Assembly (NCBI RefSeq): GCF_003097135.1
Contig: NZ_QEQL01000001.1
Coordinates: 434,001-498,000 of the forward strand
From: Pseudomonas sp. URIL14HWK12:I12
Lineage (GTDB): Bacteria; Pseudomonadota; Gammaproteobacteria; Pseudomonadales; Pseudomonadaceae
Length of the DNA stretch: 64,000 nt
Direction of reading: 5' to 3'
Position numbers and translations under genes: made by a program. Below are positions 17,477 to 26,579 of this stretch, piece after piece. Below the pieces are notes generated by a model. That model saw only the letters and a program-made list of their open reading frames with translations, ran no database searches and was not told the DNA's origin. Positions within the stretch are counted from its first letter, which is position 1. Each line of letters begins with the position of its first letter.

Positions 17477-18082
17477 ATGAGCGAAAAACTCCCCTGCCGC
17501 AGTTGCGGTAATTTGATAGCAATGAGCACGGCAGAAAAAAACGAAGGCATGTGCATGCCCTGCAAGGGCGGTTATCGGGAACGTATCGAACAGAGCAAAC
17601 GTCGAGCCGAGGAGCACAAGAAATACACCGCCAGCCCGCAAGCGTCGTATTGGAAAGCGCTGGTCGACCGCGTTTACCACACCCCCGAAGGTTTCTCGGG
17701 TCTGGCATTGGCCGAACAGCACTATTACGCGGTCAGCGTATTGGTGGGTGAAGTTTACAATGGCGGTTTTGACCAGTACTTCGGTAACTCATCGGGGGAT
17801 CACTACGCCGAGGCCTGCGCGGGGCTGCTGCAATTGGAAGCGACGCAAACGCTGGCATTGCTCGAAAAGGCCAAGCGTCTGTTGTTCGGTATCGAGCCTG
17901 TACCCACCGACCAAGGCCTGCGCCAATTGAGCATGCCTACTTACGCAGACCAGCCGGACCTGGATTGCGAAGCTGCCCTGGATACGCTCGACCAGCAATT
18001 CTATCTGGACTGCGAACAGCTCGATGAACGCTTGCTCAAATACGCGGGCGAACACCGCTTGTTCGAAAGAGCGCGTGGCTGA
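17477..18082 (+). CDS. Zinc-ribbon plus DMP19/DUF4375-like protein
   Basis: This is a 201-residue protein. Residues 7-36 hold a CXXC...CXXC zinc-ribbon (CRSC and CMPC, separated by 18 residues), followed by a charged helix. From about residue 65 it matches the DMP19/DUF4375 pattern: LAEQHYYAVSVLVGEVYNGGFDQYFGNSSGD, then a helical tail with two further helices. DMP19 is a DNA-mimic from Neisseria, and many relatives are immunity-like or unknown. The gene follows a LysR gene by 120 bases and precedes a SMI1/KNR4-like gene on the same strand. Function is not known. Confidence 0.72.
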   Translation: MSEKLPCRSCGNLIAMSTAEKNEGMCMPCKGGYRERIEQSKRRAEEHKKYTASPQASYWKALVDRVYHTPEGFSGLALAEQHYYAVSVLVGEVYNGGFDQYFGNSSGDHYAEACAGLLQLEATQTLALLEKAKRLLFGIEPVPTDQGLRQLSMPTYADQPDLDCEAALDTLDQQFYLDCEQLDERLLKYAGEHRLFERARG

Positions 18083-18199
18083 CACCCAGCCCTGCACCAG
18101 AACTCAGCGATCCCCTACCGCCGCTGCGCGCGCCGCCCACTGAACCTGGGTAGCGGGATGCGCGGCCGACTCACTATTCGATACATCTGGAAGCACCCT

Positions 18200-18799
18200 A
18201 TGACCATGAGCCTCGTCGATACCTACCTCGCCGGCGTCCGCGAGGCGCTGCCCGATAGCCAGCGCACTGAGTTGGAACTCGCCCGAGGGGCCTGCGCGGC
18301 GGACCTGCGGCGGCTGGCCGAGCGTTATCCGTCATGCCCGGCCAGCTTGGCGGAGTTACTGAGCCGGATCGACGGTACGCACTACCGAAATTATCCGGGC
18401 GGCCGGGTCATGGTGCTGATGCTGGGCTCTGATGTATTCGAGTACCCCTACTACCTCAGGTCGATTAGCCAGATCCTTGAAGAAGGTGGCACTTACCGGC
18501 GAAGCATTGCGCAAATCTATGAGGGCTATCTGGAGCAGGAGCCTGACCTGGTCGGCCCTGGGATCGATCTATCGCCAGGCATGCATGAGCGGCTGTGCTT
18601 TTCGCACTGCATGAACAACGGCGGCAGCTCGAAGCTGTATATCGACTTCAAGCCAGCGGCCGGCGGCCAGGTGGGTCAGGTAGTGCGTTACCTTCACGAC
18701 CCTGATAGTTACAAGGTGATCGCGCCGAGCTTCGACCATTACCTGCAGCAACTGATCGACGGCAACTACGCCTTCATTTTCGACGATGAGGATTACTGA
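18200..18799 (+). CDS. SMI1/KNR4 (SUKH)-like protein
   Basis: This is a 199-residue soluble protein. The pattern of an amphipathic N-terminal helix, LAERYPSCPASLAELLSRIDG, then a beta-rich block with YPYYLRSISQILEE, SKLYIDFKPAAGGQVGQVV and SFDHYLQQLIDGNYAF fits the SUKH superfamily, whose bacterial members are mostly immunity proteins for nuclease or deaminase toxins. The ATG at 18200 (GGAAG upstream) is preferred over a longer frame from 18158. No cognate toxin gene is adjacent, so as an immunity protein it is an orphan. Some SUKH proteins act elsewhere, so the role is uncertain. Confidence 0.75.
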   Translation: MTMSLVDTYLAGVREALPDSQRTELELARGACAADLRRLAERYPSCPASLAELLSRIDGTHYRNYPGGRVMVLMLGSDVFEYPYYLRSISQILEEGGTYRRSIAQIYEGYLEQEPDLVGPGIDLSPGMHERLCFSHCMNNGGSSKLYIDFKPAAGGQVGQVVRYLHDPDSYKVIAPSFDHYLQQLIDGNYAFIFDDEDY

Positions 18800-18862
18800 T
18801 GCAGCGCCCAGTGCCACGGGCCCCGTTCTGAACAGCCGGCCCGGGAGCGCCCCGAAGCCGGC

Positions 18863-19483
18863 CTACTGCCAAGGGAACGAGCGATAGGTCACTCGCTGCA
18901 AAGAAGCCGACAGCGCAGAGAAACGCGCTTCGATCTGCAGGCATTGGTCGCCGGTGATGCGCTCCCCCAGGCGCACAGGCAGCCCGCGACAAGCCTGCAG
19001 CGCCTTCGCGATGTTGATGCCCATGACGGCGCTGACCTCCCGGGCTGTCGAGGCCAACTGATCTGGCGCGTATCCAGCCAGCCACAGATCGTGCTCGGCG
19101 TATAAGCCTTTCGCCAAGCCGTGCTCTGCTGGCTGGGGGGCATCTGCGCAAGGCAACTCAAGGAATGCATCCCACTCAGCGTAATGCTCCAGGGCAAGTG
19201 CATAATCCTCAAGACCGGAGTGCGGTTGCTGTCGCTTCTGCACACACAGCACGTCTGCAAAAGTCGCCGCCTCCAGGCAGGGTGAAAGGTCATAGCGCTC
19301 AACGAGCGCCAGAAGGCGGCCCTCATCGTCTTCATCCTCCCTCGACGCCAGATAAAATCGGCTGTCGAGCAACCTGGCGCCTCCTTGCACGTAAACCCAC
19401 GCGTATCGCTGCCACACAACCTGATCATCAGAGCACGCCGCAATAACCTCCAGTGTTTCGCGAAACGAGTTGAGCCTGAACAT
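18863..19483 (-). CDS. Hypothetical protein, possibly immunity-like
   Basis: This is a 206-residue soluble protein of unknown family. The N-terminal part (FRETLEVIAACSDDQVVWQRYAWV) and the DARFYL/DEDDEGRLLALVERYDLSPCLEA middle look like a helical/beta small domain, and the C-terminal part is helical. It starts at an ATG with an excellent AAGGAGG nine bases upstream. Acidic composition, a size near 200 residues, and a place beside a SUKH-like and a DMP19-like gene suggest a member of a polymorphic-toxin immunity set, but I recognise no named domain and this is inference. Confidence 0.6.
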   Translation of the reverse strand: MFRLNSFRETLEVIAACSDDQVVWQRYAWVYVQGGARLLDSRFYLASREDEDDEGRLLALVERYDLSPCLEAATFADVLCVQKRQQPHSGLEDYALALEHYAEWDAFLELPCADAPQPAEHGLAKGLYAEHDLWLAGYAPDQLASTAREVSAVMGINIAKALQACRGLPVRLGERITGDQCLQIEARFSALSASLQRVTYRSFPWQ

Positions 19484-19497
19484 TGCACCGAGCCTCC

Positions 19498-19725
19498 TTA
19501 GCCTTCGAGCGCCAGTGCCTGATGTGCACTGAAGCCATCCCATCTACATCGAATATCAAGAAGTGCCCTGGTTCGATTGGCCTGCCGATCAGGCCCCGCC
19601 CAGATCGAGCCCCGCTTCATGCCCCAACTGTCGTAGCGCCCGCAGCCCTCATGCTTAACGTCGAGCAGCCGATATTGAGATGGCGAAGCAAGGCAGATTA
19701 ATTTCAATGCGCCGCTAGTGGCCAT
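19498..19725 (-). CDS. Possible small gene (75 aa) upstream of the hypothetical protein
   Basis: A 75-residue frame opens with ATG after GAAGG and ends 14 bases before the start of the next gene, its stop lying inside that gene's ribosome binding site, as expected for an operon partner. The sequence (LKLICLASPSQYRLLDV, SWGMKRGSIWAGPDRQ, ALLDIRCRWDGFS) has balanced composition rather than the Arg/Pro bias of shadow frames. No family is recognised. It could also be a decayed remnant. Confidence 0.35.
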   Translation of the reverse strand: MATSGALKLICLASPSQYRLLDVKHEGCGRYDSWGMKRGSIWAGPDRQANRTRALLDIRCRWDGFSAHQALALEG

Positions 19726-19742
19726 TGGCCTTCACCCTTATA

Positions 19743-19774
19743 CTCCACCTCCACCTCCACCTCCACCTCCACCT
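19743..19774. repeat. Hexanucleotide tandem repeat (CTCCAC)n
   Basis: Five consecutive copies of CTCCAC/CACCTC lie about 60 bases upstream of the CsgG-like gene's TTG start, between its likely promoter and its ribosome binding site. Copy-number slippage here would change spacing but not frame. The repeat is not a CRISPR. Confidence 0.85.
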
Positions 19775-19831
19775 TCCCCTGCGCCGGCCTATGCTGCCGC
19801 GATGGACGCCACATCTTACAAGGAGCTGTTC

Positions 19832-20518
19832 TTGAAACCCATGTTCACCCCGGCTGCCCTGCCCTTGCTGGCAGCGGCCGCGCTTGCTGTGCTGGCCGGT
19901 TGCGCCGCGACAGAAACCTCCCGCGCCCTACCCGTTGCACAGGTCGAGAGCGTTGCCCGCCCCTACAGCGGTGCTCGCTCGCCGATTGCGGTAGGCAAGT
20001 TCGACAACCGCTCAAGCTACATGCGCGGGATTTTCTCCGACGGTGTTGATCGCCTGGGCAGCCAAGCCAAGACCATCCTGATCACTCACTTGCAGCAGAC
20101 CGGCCGCTTCAGCGTGCTAGACCGCGACAACCTGGGCGAAATCCAGCAGGAATCGACCTTCAAGGGCCAGGCTCAACGCTTGAAAGGCGCCGATTATGTG
20201 GTGACAGGCGATGTAACCGAGTTCGGCCGCAAAGAAGTGGGCGACCAGCAGTTATTCGGCATTCTCGGGCGGGCCAAGAGCCAAGTCGCTTACGCCAAGG
20301 TGGCACTCAACATCGTCGATAGCGCCACTTCAGAAGTGGTGTATTCGACCCAGGGCGCGGGTGAATATGCCCTATCTAACCGTGAAATCGTCGGTTTCGG
20401 TGGCACTGCCAGCTATGACTCGACCCTAAACGGCAAGGTGCTGGACCTGGCCGTGCGCGAAGCTGTGAACAAGCTGGTCGATGCCGTGGACAGCGGCGCC
20501 TGGAAGCCTCAACGCTGA
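19832..20518 (+). CDS. CsgG-family outer-membrane lipoprotein
   Basis: This is a 228-residue lipoprotein. A signal peptide with lipobox LAGC ends at about Cys23, and the mature part matches the CsgG/HfaB pattern (IAVGKFDNRSSYMRGIFSDG, AKTILITHLQQTGRFSVLDRDNL, RLKGADYVVTGDVTEFG, AYAKVALNIVDSATSEVVYS). CsgG proteins form outer-membrane secretion pores, although short relatives like this act in less defined envelope roles. The start is set at TTG 19832, with AAGGAG six bases upstream; the alternative GTG/ATG starts lack a binding site. It is the first gene of a three-lipoprotein operon, with no curli subunit genes nearby. Confidence 0.85.
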   Translation: MKPMFTPAALPLLAAAALAVLAGCAATETSRALPVAQVESVARPYSGARSPIAVGKFDNRSSYMRGIFSDGVDRLGSQAKTILITHLQQTGRFSVLDRDNLGEIQQESTFKGQAQRLKGADYVVTGDVTEFGRKEVGDQQLFGILGRAKSQVAYAKVALNIVDSATSEVVYSTQGAGEYALSNREIVGFGGTASYDSTLNGKVLDLAVREAVNKLVDAVDSGAWKPQR

Positions 20519-20533
20519 TCGAAGGAGCGATAC

Positions 20534-20938
20534 ATGAACAAGGCGTTCACCTTTGCCGCCACCGCCTTGGTGTGCGGCTGGCTGGCCGGCTGTGCGGGGC
20601 CGCGCACGCTGTATCAATGGGAAGGTTATCAAACCCAGGTGCGGGGCTACTTCAAGGGCGATGCCAAAGAAGCCCAACTGCAGGCGCTGGACGCCGGGCT
20701 GGAGCGCATCAAGGCAAAGGGCGGTGCAGTGCCACCGGGTTACCACGCCCAGATGGGCCTGCTATGCGCAGACCTCGGCCAGCAGGCACGGATGGTTCAG
20801 GAGTTTCAGGCGGAAAAAGCACTGTTTCCTGAATCGGCCACGTACATGGACTTTTTGCTGAACAATGCAGGCAAGCCGGCCAGCGCCGCAACCGCCAGCG
20901 CGTCCAGCACCGAGCCTGCGGCAGGGAAATCACTATGA
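20534..20938 (+). CDS. DUF4810 lipoprotein
   Basis: This 134-residue protein has a signal peptide and lipobox (WLAGCAG, Cys20). The mature part carries the family features TLYQWEGYQTQVRGYF, a helical TPR-like stretch, GYHAQMGLLCADLG and ALFPESATYMDFLL. DUF4810 proteins are regularly encoded between a CsgG-like and a GNA1162-like lipoprotein, so this is the middle member of an outer-membrane lipoprotein trio. The C-terminal 20 residues are a low-complexity Ala/Ser tail. Its biochemical role is unknown. Confidence 0.85.
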   Translation: MNKAFTFAATALVCGWLAGCAGPRTLYQWEGYQTQVRGYFKGDAKEAQLQALDAGLERIKAKGGAVPPGYHAQMGLLCADLGQQARMVQEFQAEKALFPESATYMDFLLNNAGKPASAATASASSTEPAAGKSL

Positions 20939-21594
20939 ATATCTGGATCAAACGCCTGGCGCTGATCGGCCTGGGCGCGCTGGCCGGCGGCTGTGTTCCT
21001 ACCAAAACCGTCGACTATCAGGCCTACAAGCAGGCCCGGCCGCGCTCGATCGTCGTGTTGCCGCCGCTGAACGAGTCACCGGACATCAAAGCCACCTACA
21101 GCCTGTTGTCGCAAGTCACGGTGCCGCTGGCCGAAGCCGGCTACTACGTGGTGCCCGTAGCGCTGGTAGACGAAACCTTTCGCCAGAACGGTGTGACAGC
21201 CGCCGGGGACGCCCATCAGCTGCCGCTGGCGAAGCTGCGTGAAATCTATGGCGCCGATGCAGGGCTGTACATCACTGTAAGTGACTACGGCACCAAGTAC
21301 ATGGTGCTGAGCAGCGCCACCATCGTCACCGCTCATGCGCGCCTGGTCGACCTGAAGACCGGCACCACACTGTGGACCGGCAGCGCCAGTGCCTCCAGCC
21401 AGGAAAACCAGAACAACTCTGGCGGCGGCCTGGTGGGCATGTTGGTAGTTGCAGCGGTCAACCAGATCGTGGCCAATGTGGTAGAGGACGCCGGTTACCC
21501 GATTGCTGGCGTCGCCAGCGGCCGCCTGTTGTCGGCCGGGCAGCCCGCCGGCTTGCTGTACGGCCCGCGTTCGCCCCGCTACGGCAGCGATTGA
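20935..21594 (+). CDS. GNA1162/DUF799 family lipoprotein
   Basis: This is a 219-residue lipoprotein with lipobox AGGC (Cys20) and the GNA1162 pattern: RSIVVLPPLNESPDIKAT, an adenylate-like beta core (AEAGYYVVPVALVDETF), LREIYGADAGLYITVSDYG and LVDLKTGTTLW. A Gly-rich hydrophobic stretch follows (GGGLVGMLVVAAVNQIV). GNA1162 was noted as a surface lipoprotein of Neisseria with a TolB-like N-terminal fold. The start overlaps the DUF4810 stop by four bases (ATGA), so the trio is translationally coupled. The complex is probably periplasmic-face outer membrane; its role is unknown. Confidence 0.87.
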   Translation: MNIWIKRLALIGLGALAGGCVPTKTVDYQAYKQARPRSIVVLPPLNESPDIKATYSLLSQVTVPLAEAGYYVVPVALVDETFRQNGVTAAGDAHQLPLAKLREIYGADAGLYITVSDYGTKYMVLSSATIVTAHARLVDLKTGTTLWTGSASASSQENQNNSGGGLVGMLVVAAVNQIVANVVEDAGYPIAGVASGRLLSAGQPAGLLYGPRSPRYGSD

Positions 21595-22720
<1,126 letters not shown>

Positions 22721-22721
<1 letters not shown>

Positions 22722-23401
22722 TGCCACTGGATGCCGCTGACTGGGCCGCCATCCGCTTGACGCTTGAGCTGGCGAGCCTCACGACCGTGCTGTTGCTGCT
22801 GCTCTGCACCCCACTCGCCTGGTGGCTGGCTCATGGCCGTTCGCGCTGGCGGGCAGTAGTCGGAGCGGTGGTGGCGCTGCCGTTGGTGCTACCGCCGACG
22901 GTCATCGGCTTCTACCTGCTATTGTCGCTCGGGCCTCACGGGTGGATTGGCCAAGCCACCCAGGCCCTAGGGTTGGGCACGGTGGTGTTTAGCTTCTCAG
23001 GCCTGGTGATCGGCTCGATGATCTACTCGTTGCCATTCGTGGTGCAGCCCTTGCAGAACGCGTTCAGCACTATCGGCCCGCGCCCGTTGGAGGTGGCAGC
23101 GACCCTGCGCGCCTCGCCCCTGGACTGCTTCTTCAGCGTAGTGATGCCCATGGCCAGGCCGGGCTTTATAACCGCTGCCGTGCTGGGCTTTGCCCACACC
23201 GTGGGCGAGTTCGGTGTTGTGCTGATGATCGGCGGCAATATCCCTGGCAAAACGCGCGTGGTTTCGGTGCAGATTTTCGACCATGTCGAAGCCATGGAAT
23301 ACGCCCAGGCCCACTGGCTTGCAGGGTCCATGGTGATTTTCTCTTTCCTTGTGCTGCTGGCGCTCTACGCGCGACGCGGGCCCAAGGCTGGTTGGAGCTG
23401 A
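22721..23401 (+). CDS. modB: Molybdate ABC transporter permease
   Basis: This 226-residue inner-membrane protein has five or six helices. The family blocks [44 protein letters not shown] and the EAA-loop region [20 protein letters not shown] contact ModC. It starts at the ATG overlapping the modA stop by one base. It moves molybdate across the inner membrane as a homodimer with ModC. Length matches the family. Confidence 0.95.
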
Positions 23402-23406
23402 GCGCC

Positions 23407-24489
23407 ATGACCGCCTCTCTCAACGCTCGCCTGAAGGCCAGCCGCGGCAATTTCCACCTACAGGTGAGCCTGAACTTGCCCGCAACGGGCATCACAGCGC
23501 TGTTTGGCCCTTCGGGGTCAGGCAAGACCACTCTATTGCGCTGCCTGGCGGGGCTTGAGCGTGCACACGAGGCCTATATAGAAGTGGCAGGCAAGGTGTG
23601 GCAATGCACGAGCAGCGGTGTCTTCCTGCCGCCCCATCGGCGGCCGCTGGGCTATGTGTTCCAAGAAGCGAGCCTTTTTCCGCATCTGTCTGTTCAGGAA
23701 AACCTCGATTACGGCTGGCGGCGAGTGCCTGCAGCGCAACGGCGCATCTCCCACGCGGCCGTCTACGAAATCCTCGGCATCGGCCACCTGCTGGCACGGC
23801 ACCCCGAACAGCTCTCGGGCGGCGAGCGCCAGCGAGTTGGCATTGCCCGGGCGCTATTGACCAGCCCTCGGTTGCTGCTGATGGATGAGCCGCTGGCTGC
23901 GCTGGACAAAGCGCGCAAGAACGAAATCCTGCCCTACCTGGAGCGCCTGCATGCCGAACTGGACATTCCGGTGATCTACGTCAGCCATGCCCAGGATGAG
24001 GTGGCCCGCCTCGCCGACCACCTGGTCGTGCTCGAACGCGGCGAAGTGGTCGCCAGCGCGCCGCTCGCCGAAACGCTGGCACGGCTCGACCTGCCCTTGG
24101 CGCACGACGCCGATGCAGGCGTGGTAATCGATTGCCAGGTAGAAGCGTTCGATGCGCACTATCACTTGCTGGCGCTGAGGCTGCCCGACGGTGATGCCAC
24201 CCTGCGCATTGCCCACCCTGTGCGGCCCACGGGCAGCCGCCTGCGTGTTCAGGTGCAAGCGCGGGATGTGAGCCTGAGCCTGCATCCAGACACTCAGAGC
24301 AGCATTCTCAATCGCCTTCCGGCGACGGTACGCCAGCTGCGACCACTGGGCGCCCACGCACTGGTGCGCCTGGACTGTGCCGGTGCGCCTCTGCTGGCTC
24401 GGATCACGCGGTACTCGGCTGATCACCTGGCGCTAGTGCCCGGTTCAGTGGTATGGGCGCAGATCAAGGCCGTCGCGGTGCTGGCCTGA
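23407..24489 (+). CDS. modC: Molybdate ABC transporter ATP-binding protein
   Basis: This 360-residue ATPase has Walker [17 protein letters not shown], signature [16 protein letters not shown] and Walker [13 protein letters not shown]. The C-terminal TOBE/MOP domain (about residues 290-355, from [14 protein letters not shown]) binds molybdate and allows feedback inhibition. The ATG at 23407, five bases after the modB stop with GGAG upstream, is chosen over a TTG within modB. It powers ModB with ATP hydrolysis. Confidence 0.95.
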   Translation: MTASLNARLKASRGNFHLQVSLNLPATGITALFGPSGSGKTTLLRCLAGLERAHEAYIEVAGKVWQCTSSGVFLPPHRRPLGYVFQEASLFPHLSVQENLDYGWRRVPAAQRRISHAAVYEILGIGHLLARHPEQLSGGERQRVGIARALLTSPRLLLMDEPLAALDKARKNEILPYLERLHAELDIPVIYVSHAQDEVARLADHLVVLERGEVVASAPLAETLARLDLPLAHDADAGVVIDCQVEAFDAHYHLLALRLPDGDATLRIAHPVRPTGSRLRVQVQARDVSLSLHPDTQSSILNRLPATVRQLRPLGAHALVRLDCAGAPLLARITRYSADHLALVPGSVVWAQIKAVAVLA

Positions 24490-24564
24490 GGCCCGCGGCC
24501 AACGGGAGAACTTTCAGCCGCCGTCCTGGGTCGGACCTATCAACCACGCCCCGGAGAGCTCCCC

Positions 24565-25368
24565 ATGGCTATCGAGCCCGCCGATGCCCCCGCGCGAGCC
24601 GCAGACGCGCCCACCGAACAGGGTCAGGCTGTCGACGCCATCAAGGTGCTGACGGTCAACACCCACAAAGGCTTCAGCGCCCTCAACCGGCGCTTCGTGC
24701 TGCCTGAGCTACGCGACGCGGTAAGAGCACTGTCGGCTGACGTCGTCTTCTTGCAGGAAGTGCTGGGCCGCCATAGCGGCCATGGCGAACGTTACGACAA
24801 CTGGTCCGACACCCCGCAATACGAATTCCTCGCCGACAGCATGTGGCCTGTCTATGCGTATGGCCGCAACGCGGTGTACCCAGAGGGCGACCATGGCAAC
24901 GCCCTGCTGTCGAAATTCCCGATCCTGCGGCATGACAACCTCGACGTGACTGTCAGTGGCCATGAGGAGCGCGGCCTGCTGCATTCGGTGCTCCAAGTGC
25001 CCGGCCGAGGGGAAGTGCATACCGTGTGCATTCACCTTGGCTTGCACGAAAGCCAACGACAGATGCAGCTCAAGTTATTGTGCCAATTGCTCGAAAGCCT
25101 GGGCCGCCATGAGCCGGTGATCGTGGCTGGAGACTTCAATGACTGGCGGCTCAAGGCCAGCGGGGTGCTGGAGGCGTGCGGCCTCAAAGAGGTGTTTACC
25201 CAGGCCTATGGAGCACCGGCGCGCAGCTTCCCTGCACGCTTCCCCTGGCTGCGGCTGGACCGTATCTACCTGCGTAACGCCGAGGGGCACTGCCCGCAGG
25301 TGCTGTCGCGTAAGCCCTGGTCGCATCTTTCGGACCACGTGCCGTTGGCTGTGGAGGTTCGCTTGTGA
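24565..25368 (+). CDS. Endonuclease/exonuclease/phosphatase family protein (YbhP-like)
   Basis: This 267-residue protein is an EEP-fold metal-dependent hydrolase: LTVNTHKGFSALNRRF, VFLQEVLGRH with the metal-binding Glu, NALLSKFPIL, HLGLHESQRQMQ, VAGDFNDW and a final SHLSDHVPLAVE with catalytic Asp-His. The order EEP-family gene, clsB, ybhN copies the E. coli ybhP-clsB-ybhN cluster, so it probably hydrolyses a phospholipid-related phosphodiester rather than DNA. No signal peptide is seen. It is followed by clsB with a GTGA overlap. Confidence 0.88.
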   Translation: MAIEPADAPARAADAPTEQGQAVDAIKVLTVNTHKGFSALNRRFVLPELRDAVRALSADVVFLQEVLGRHSGHGERYDNWSDTPQYEFLADSMWPVYAYGRNAVYPEGDHGNALLSKFPILRHDNLDVTVSGHEERGLLHSVLQVPGRGEVHTVCIHLGLHESQRQMQLKLLCQLLESLGRHEPVIVAGDFNDWRLKASGVLEACGLKEVFTQAYGAPARSFPARFPWLRLDRIYLRNAEGHCPQVLSRKPWSHLSDHVPLAVEVRL

Positions 25369-26579
25369 GCACAGGTAATGCATTGGAGCTGCTGATCAAC
25401 GGCGAGGCGTTCTACCCGCGGGTGTACCAAGCCATCGATGCCGCTCGGGAAGAGGTGCTGCTGGAGACGTTCATCTGGCGTGAAGACAAGGTCGGCTGTG
25501 CACTGCAGGAGCACCTGATCGCTGCCGCCAAGCGAGGGGTGCGGGTGGAGGTGCTGGTAGACGGCTATGGCAGCGACGAATTGAGCGCTGCATTCGTGCA
25601 GGCGTTGGCCGAGGCAGGTGTGCGCCTGCTTGCCTTCGACCCCAGCCCTCGGCGGCTCGGGGTACGCACTAACCTGTTCAGGCGTCTTCACCGCAAGATC
25701 ATAGTCGTAGACGGCGAGATCGGTTTTATCGGGGGCATCAACTTCTGTGCCGACCACTTGGGTGACTACGGCCCCATGGCCAAGCAGGATTACGCCGTGC
25801 AAGTGCGGGGGCCGGTGGTCGAGGCCATGCATCAAGCCAGCCTGCGGCTGATGGACGAGACCGCTAGGGTAAGCCGCCAGCCCAAACCCTGGCTGACGCG
25901 GCAGGTTCCGTTGGAGCCCGACACCGCCACTGCCAGCGCCAGCCTGTGGATTCGCGACAATCAACGCCATCGCGACGACATCGAGGAGCAATACCTGCTG
26001 GCCATCGATCAGGCCCAAGAGCGCATCCTGATCGCTAATGCCTATTTCTTCCCTAGCTACCGCTTGCTGCGCGCACTGCGGCAGGCAGCGCGGCGGGGCG
26101 TAACGGTCACCTTGATGTTGCAGGGGATGCCCGACATGCCCCTGGTACGGCTGTGCTCGCGGCTGCTCTACAACGACCTGCTGCGCGATGGCGTGGCCAT
26201 CCGAGAATACATCGAACGGCCGCTGCACGGAAAAGTCGCGATTATCGACCGGCACTGGTCGACGGTTGGCTCGAGCAACCTCGACCCACTTAGTTTGTCG
26301 CTGAATTTGGAAGCCAATCTGGTAATCGACGACCCGACCTTCAACGAACGGCTCTATGACCACCTGCATCAGCTGACCGAAGCCCATAGCAAGGAGGTTA
26401 CACAGCAACGCCTGCTCCGCGGCTACTGGTGGCGCGCACCGCTGGTGTTCTTGTGCTTTCACTTCCTGCGTCACTTCCCGGCCTGGATCGGCTTGCTCCC
26501 TGCCCACCGCCCACGGCTCAAAGCCTGGGCGCCTGTTACCGAACGAAGGGGCCAGATGCCCGAAGGAGACGCCGGATGA
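25365..26579 (+). CDS. clsB: Cardiolipin synthase B (phospholipase D superfamily)
   Basis: This 404-residue protein carries two HKD motifs: HRKIIVVDGEIGFIGG near residue 108 and HGKVAIIDRHWSTVGSSN near residue 287, both complete. Family blocks AIDAAREEVLLETFIW and YFFPSYRLLRALRQAARRGV agree with ClsB. It condenses phospholipids at the inner membrane to make cardiolipin (ClsB can also make phosphatidylglycerol from PE). It begins at GTG overlapping the previous stop and ends overlapping the next gene's ATG, so the three genes are translationally coupled. Confidence 0.92.
   Translation: MSTGNALELLINGEAFYPRVYQAIDAAREEVLLETFIWREDKVGCALQEHLIAAAKRGVRVEVLVDGYGSDELSAAFVQALAEAGVRLLAFDPSPRRLGVRTNLFRRLHRKIIVVDGEIGFIGGINFCADHLGDYGPMAKQDYAVQVRGPVVEAMHQASLRLMDETARVSRQPKPWLTRQVPLEPDTATASASLWIRDNQRHRDDIEEQYLLAIDQAQERILIANAYFFPSYRLLRALRQAARRGVTVTLMLQGMPDMPLVRLCSRLLYNDLLRDGVAIREYIERPLHGKVAIIDRHWSTVGSSNLDPLSLSLNLEANLVIDDPTFNERLYDHLHQLTEAHSKEVTQQRLLRGYWWRAPLVFLCFHFLRHFPAWIGLLPAHRPRLKAWAPVTERRGQMPEGDAG

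Noticed and set aside
19743..19774. Tandem hexamers as a possible CRISPR array
   Set aside because: Repeats are six bases long and contiguous, with no spacers.
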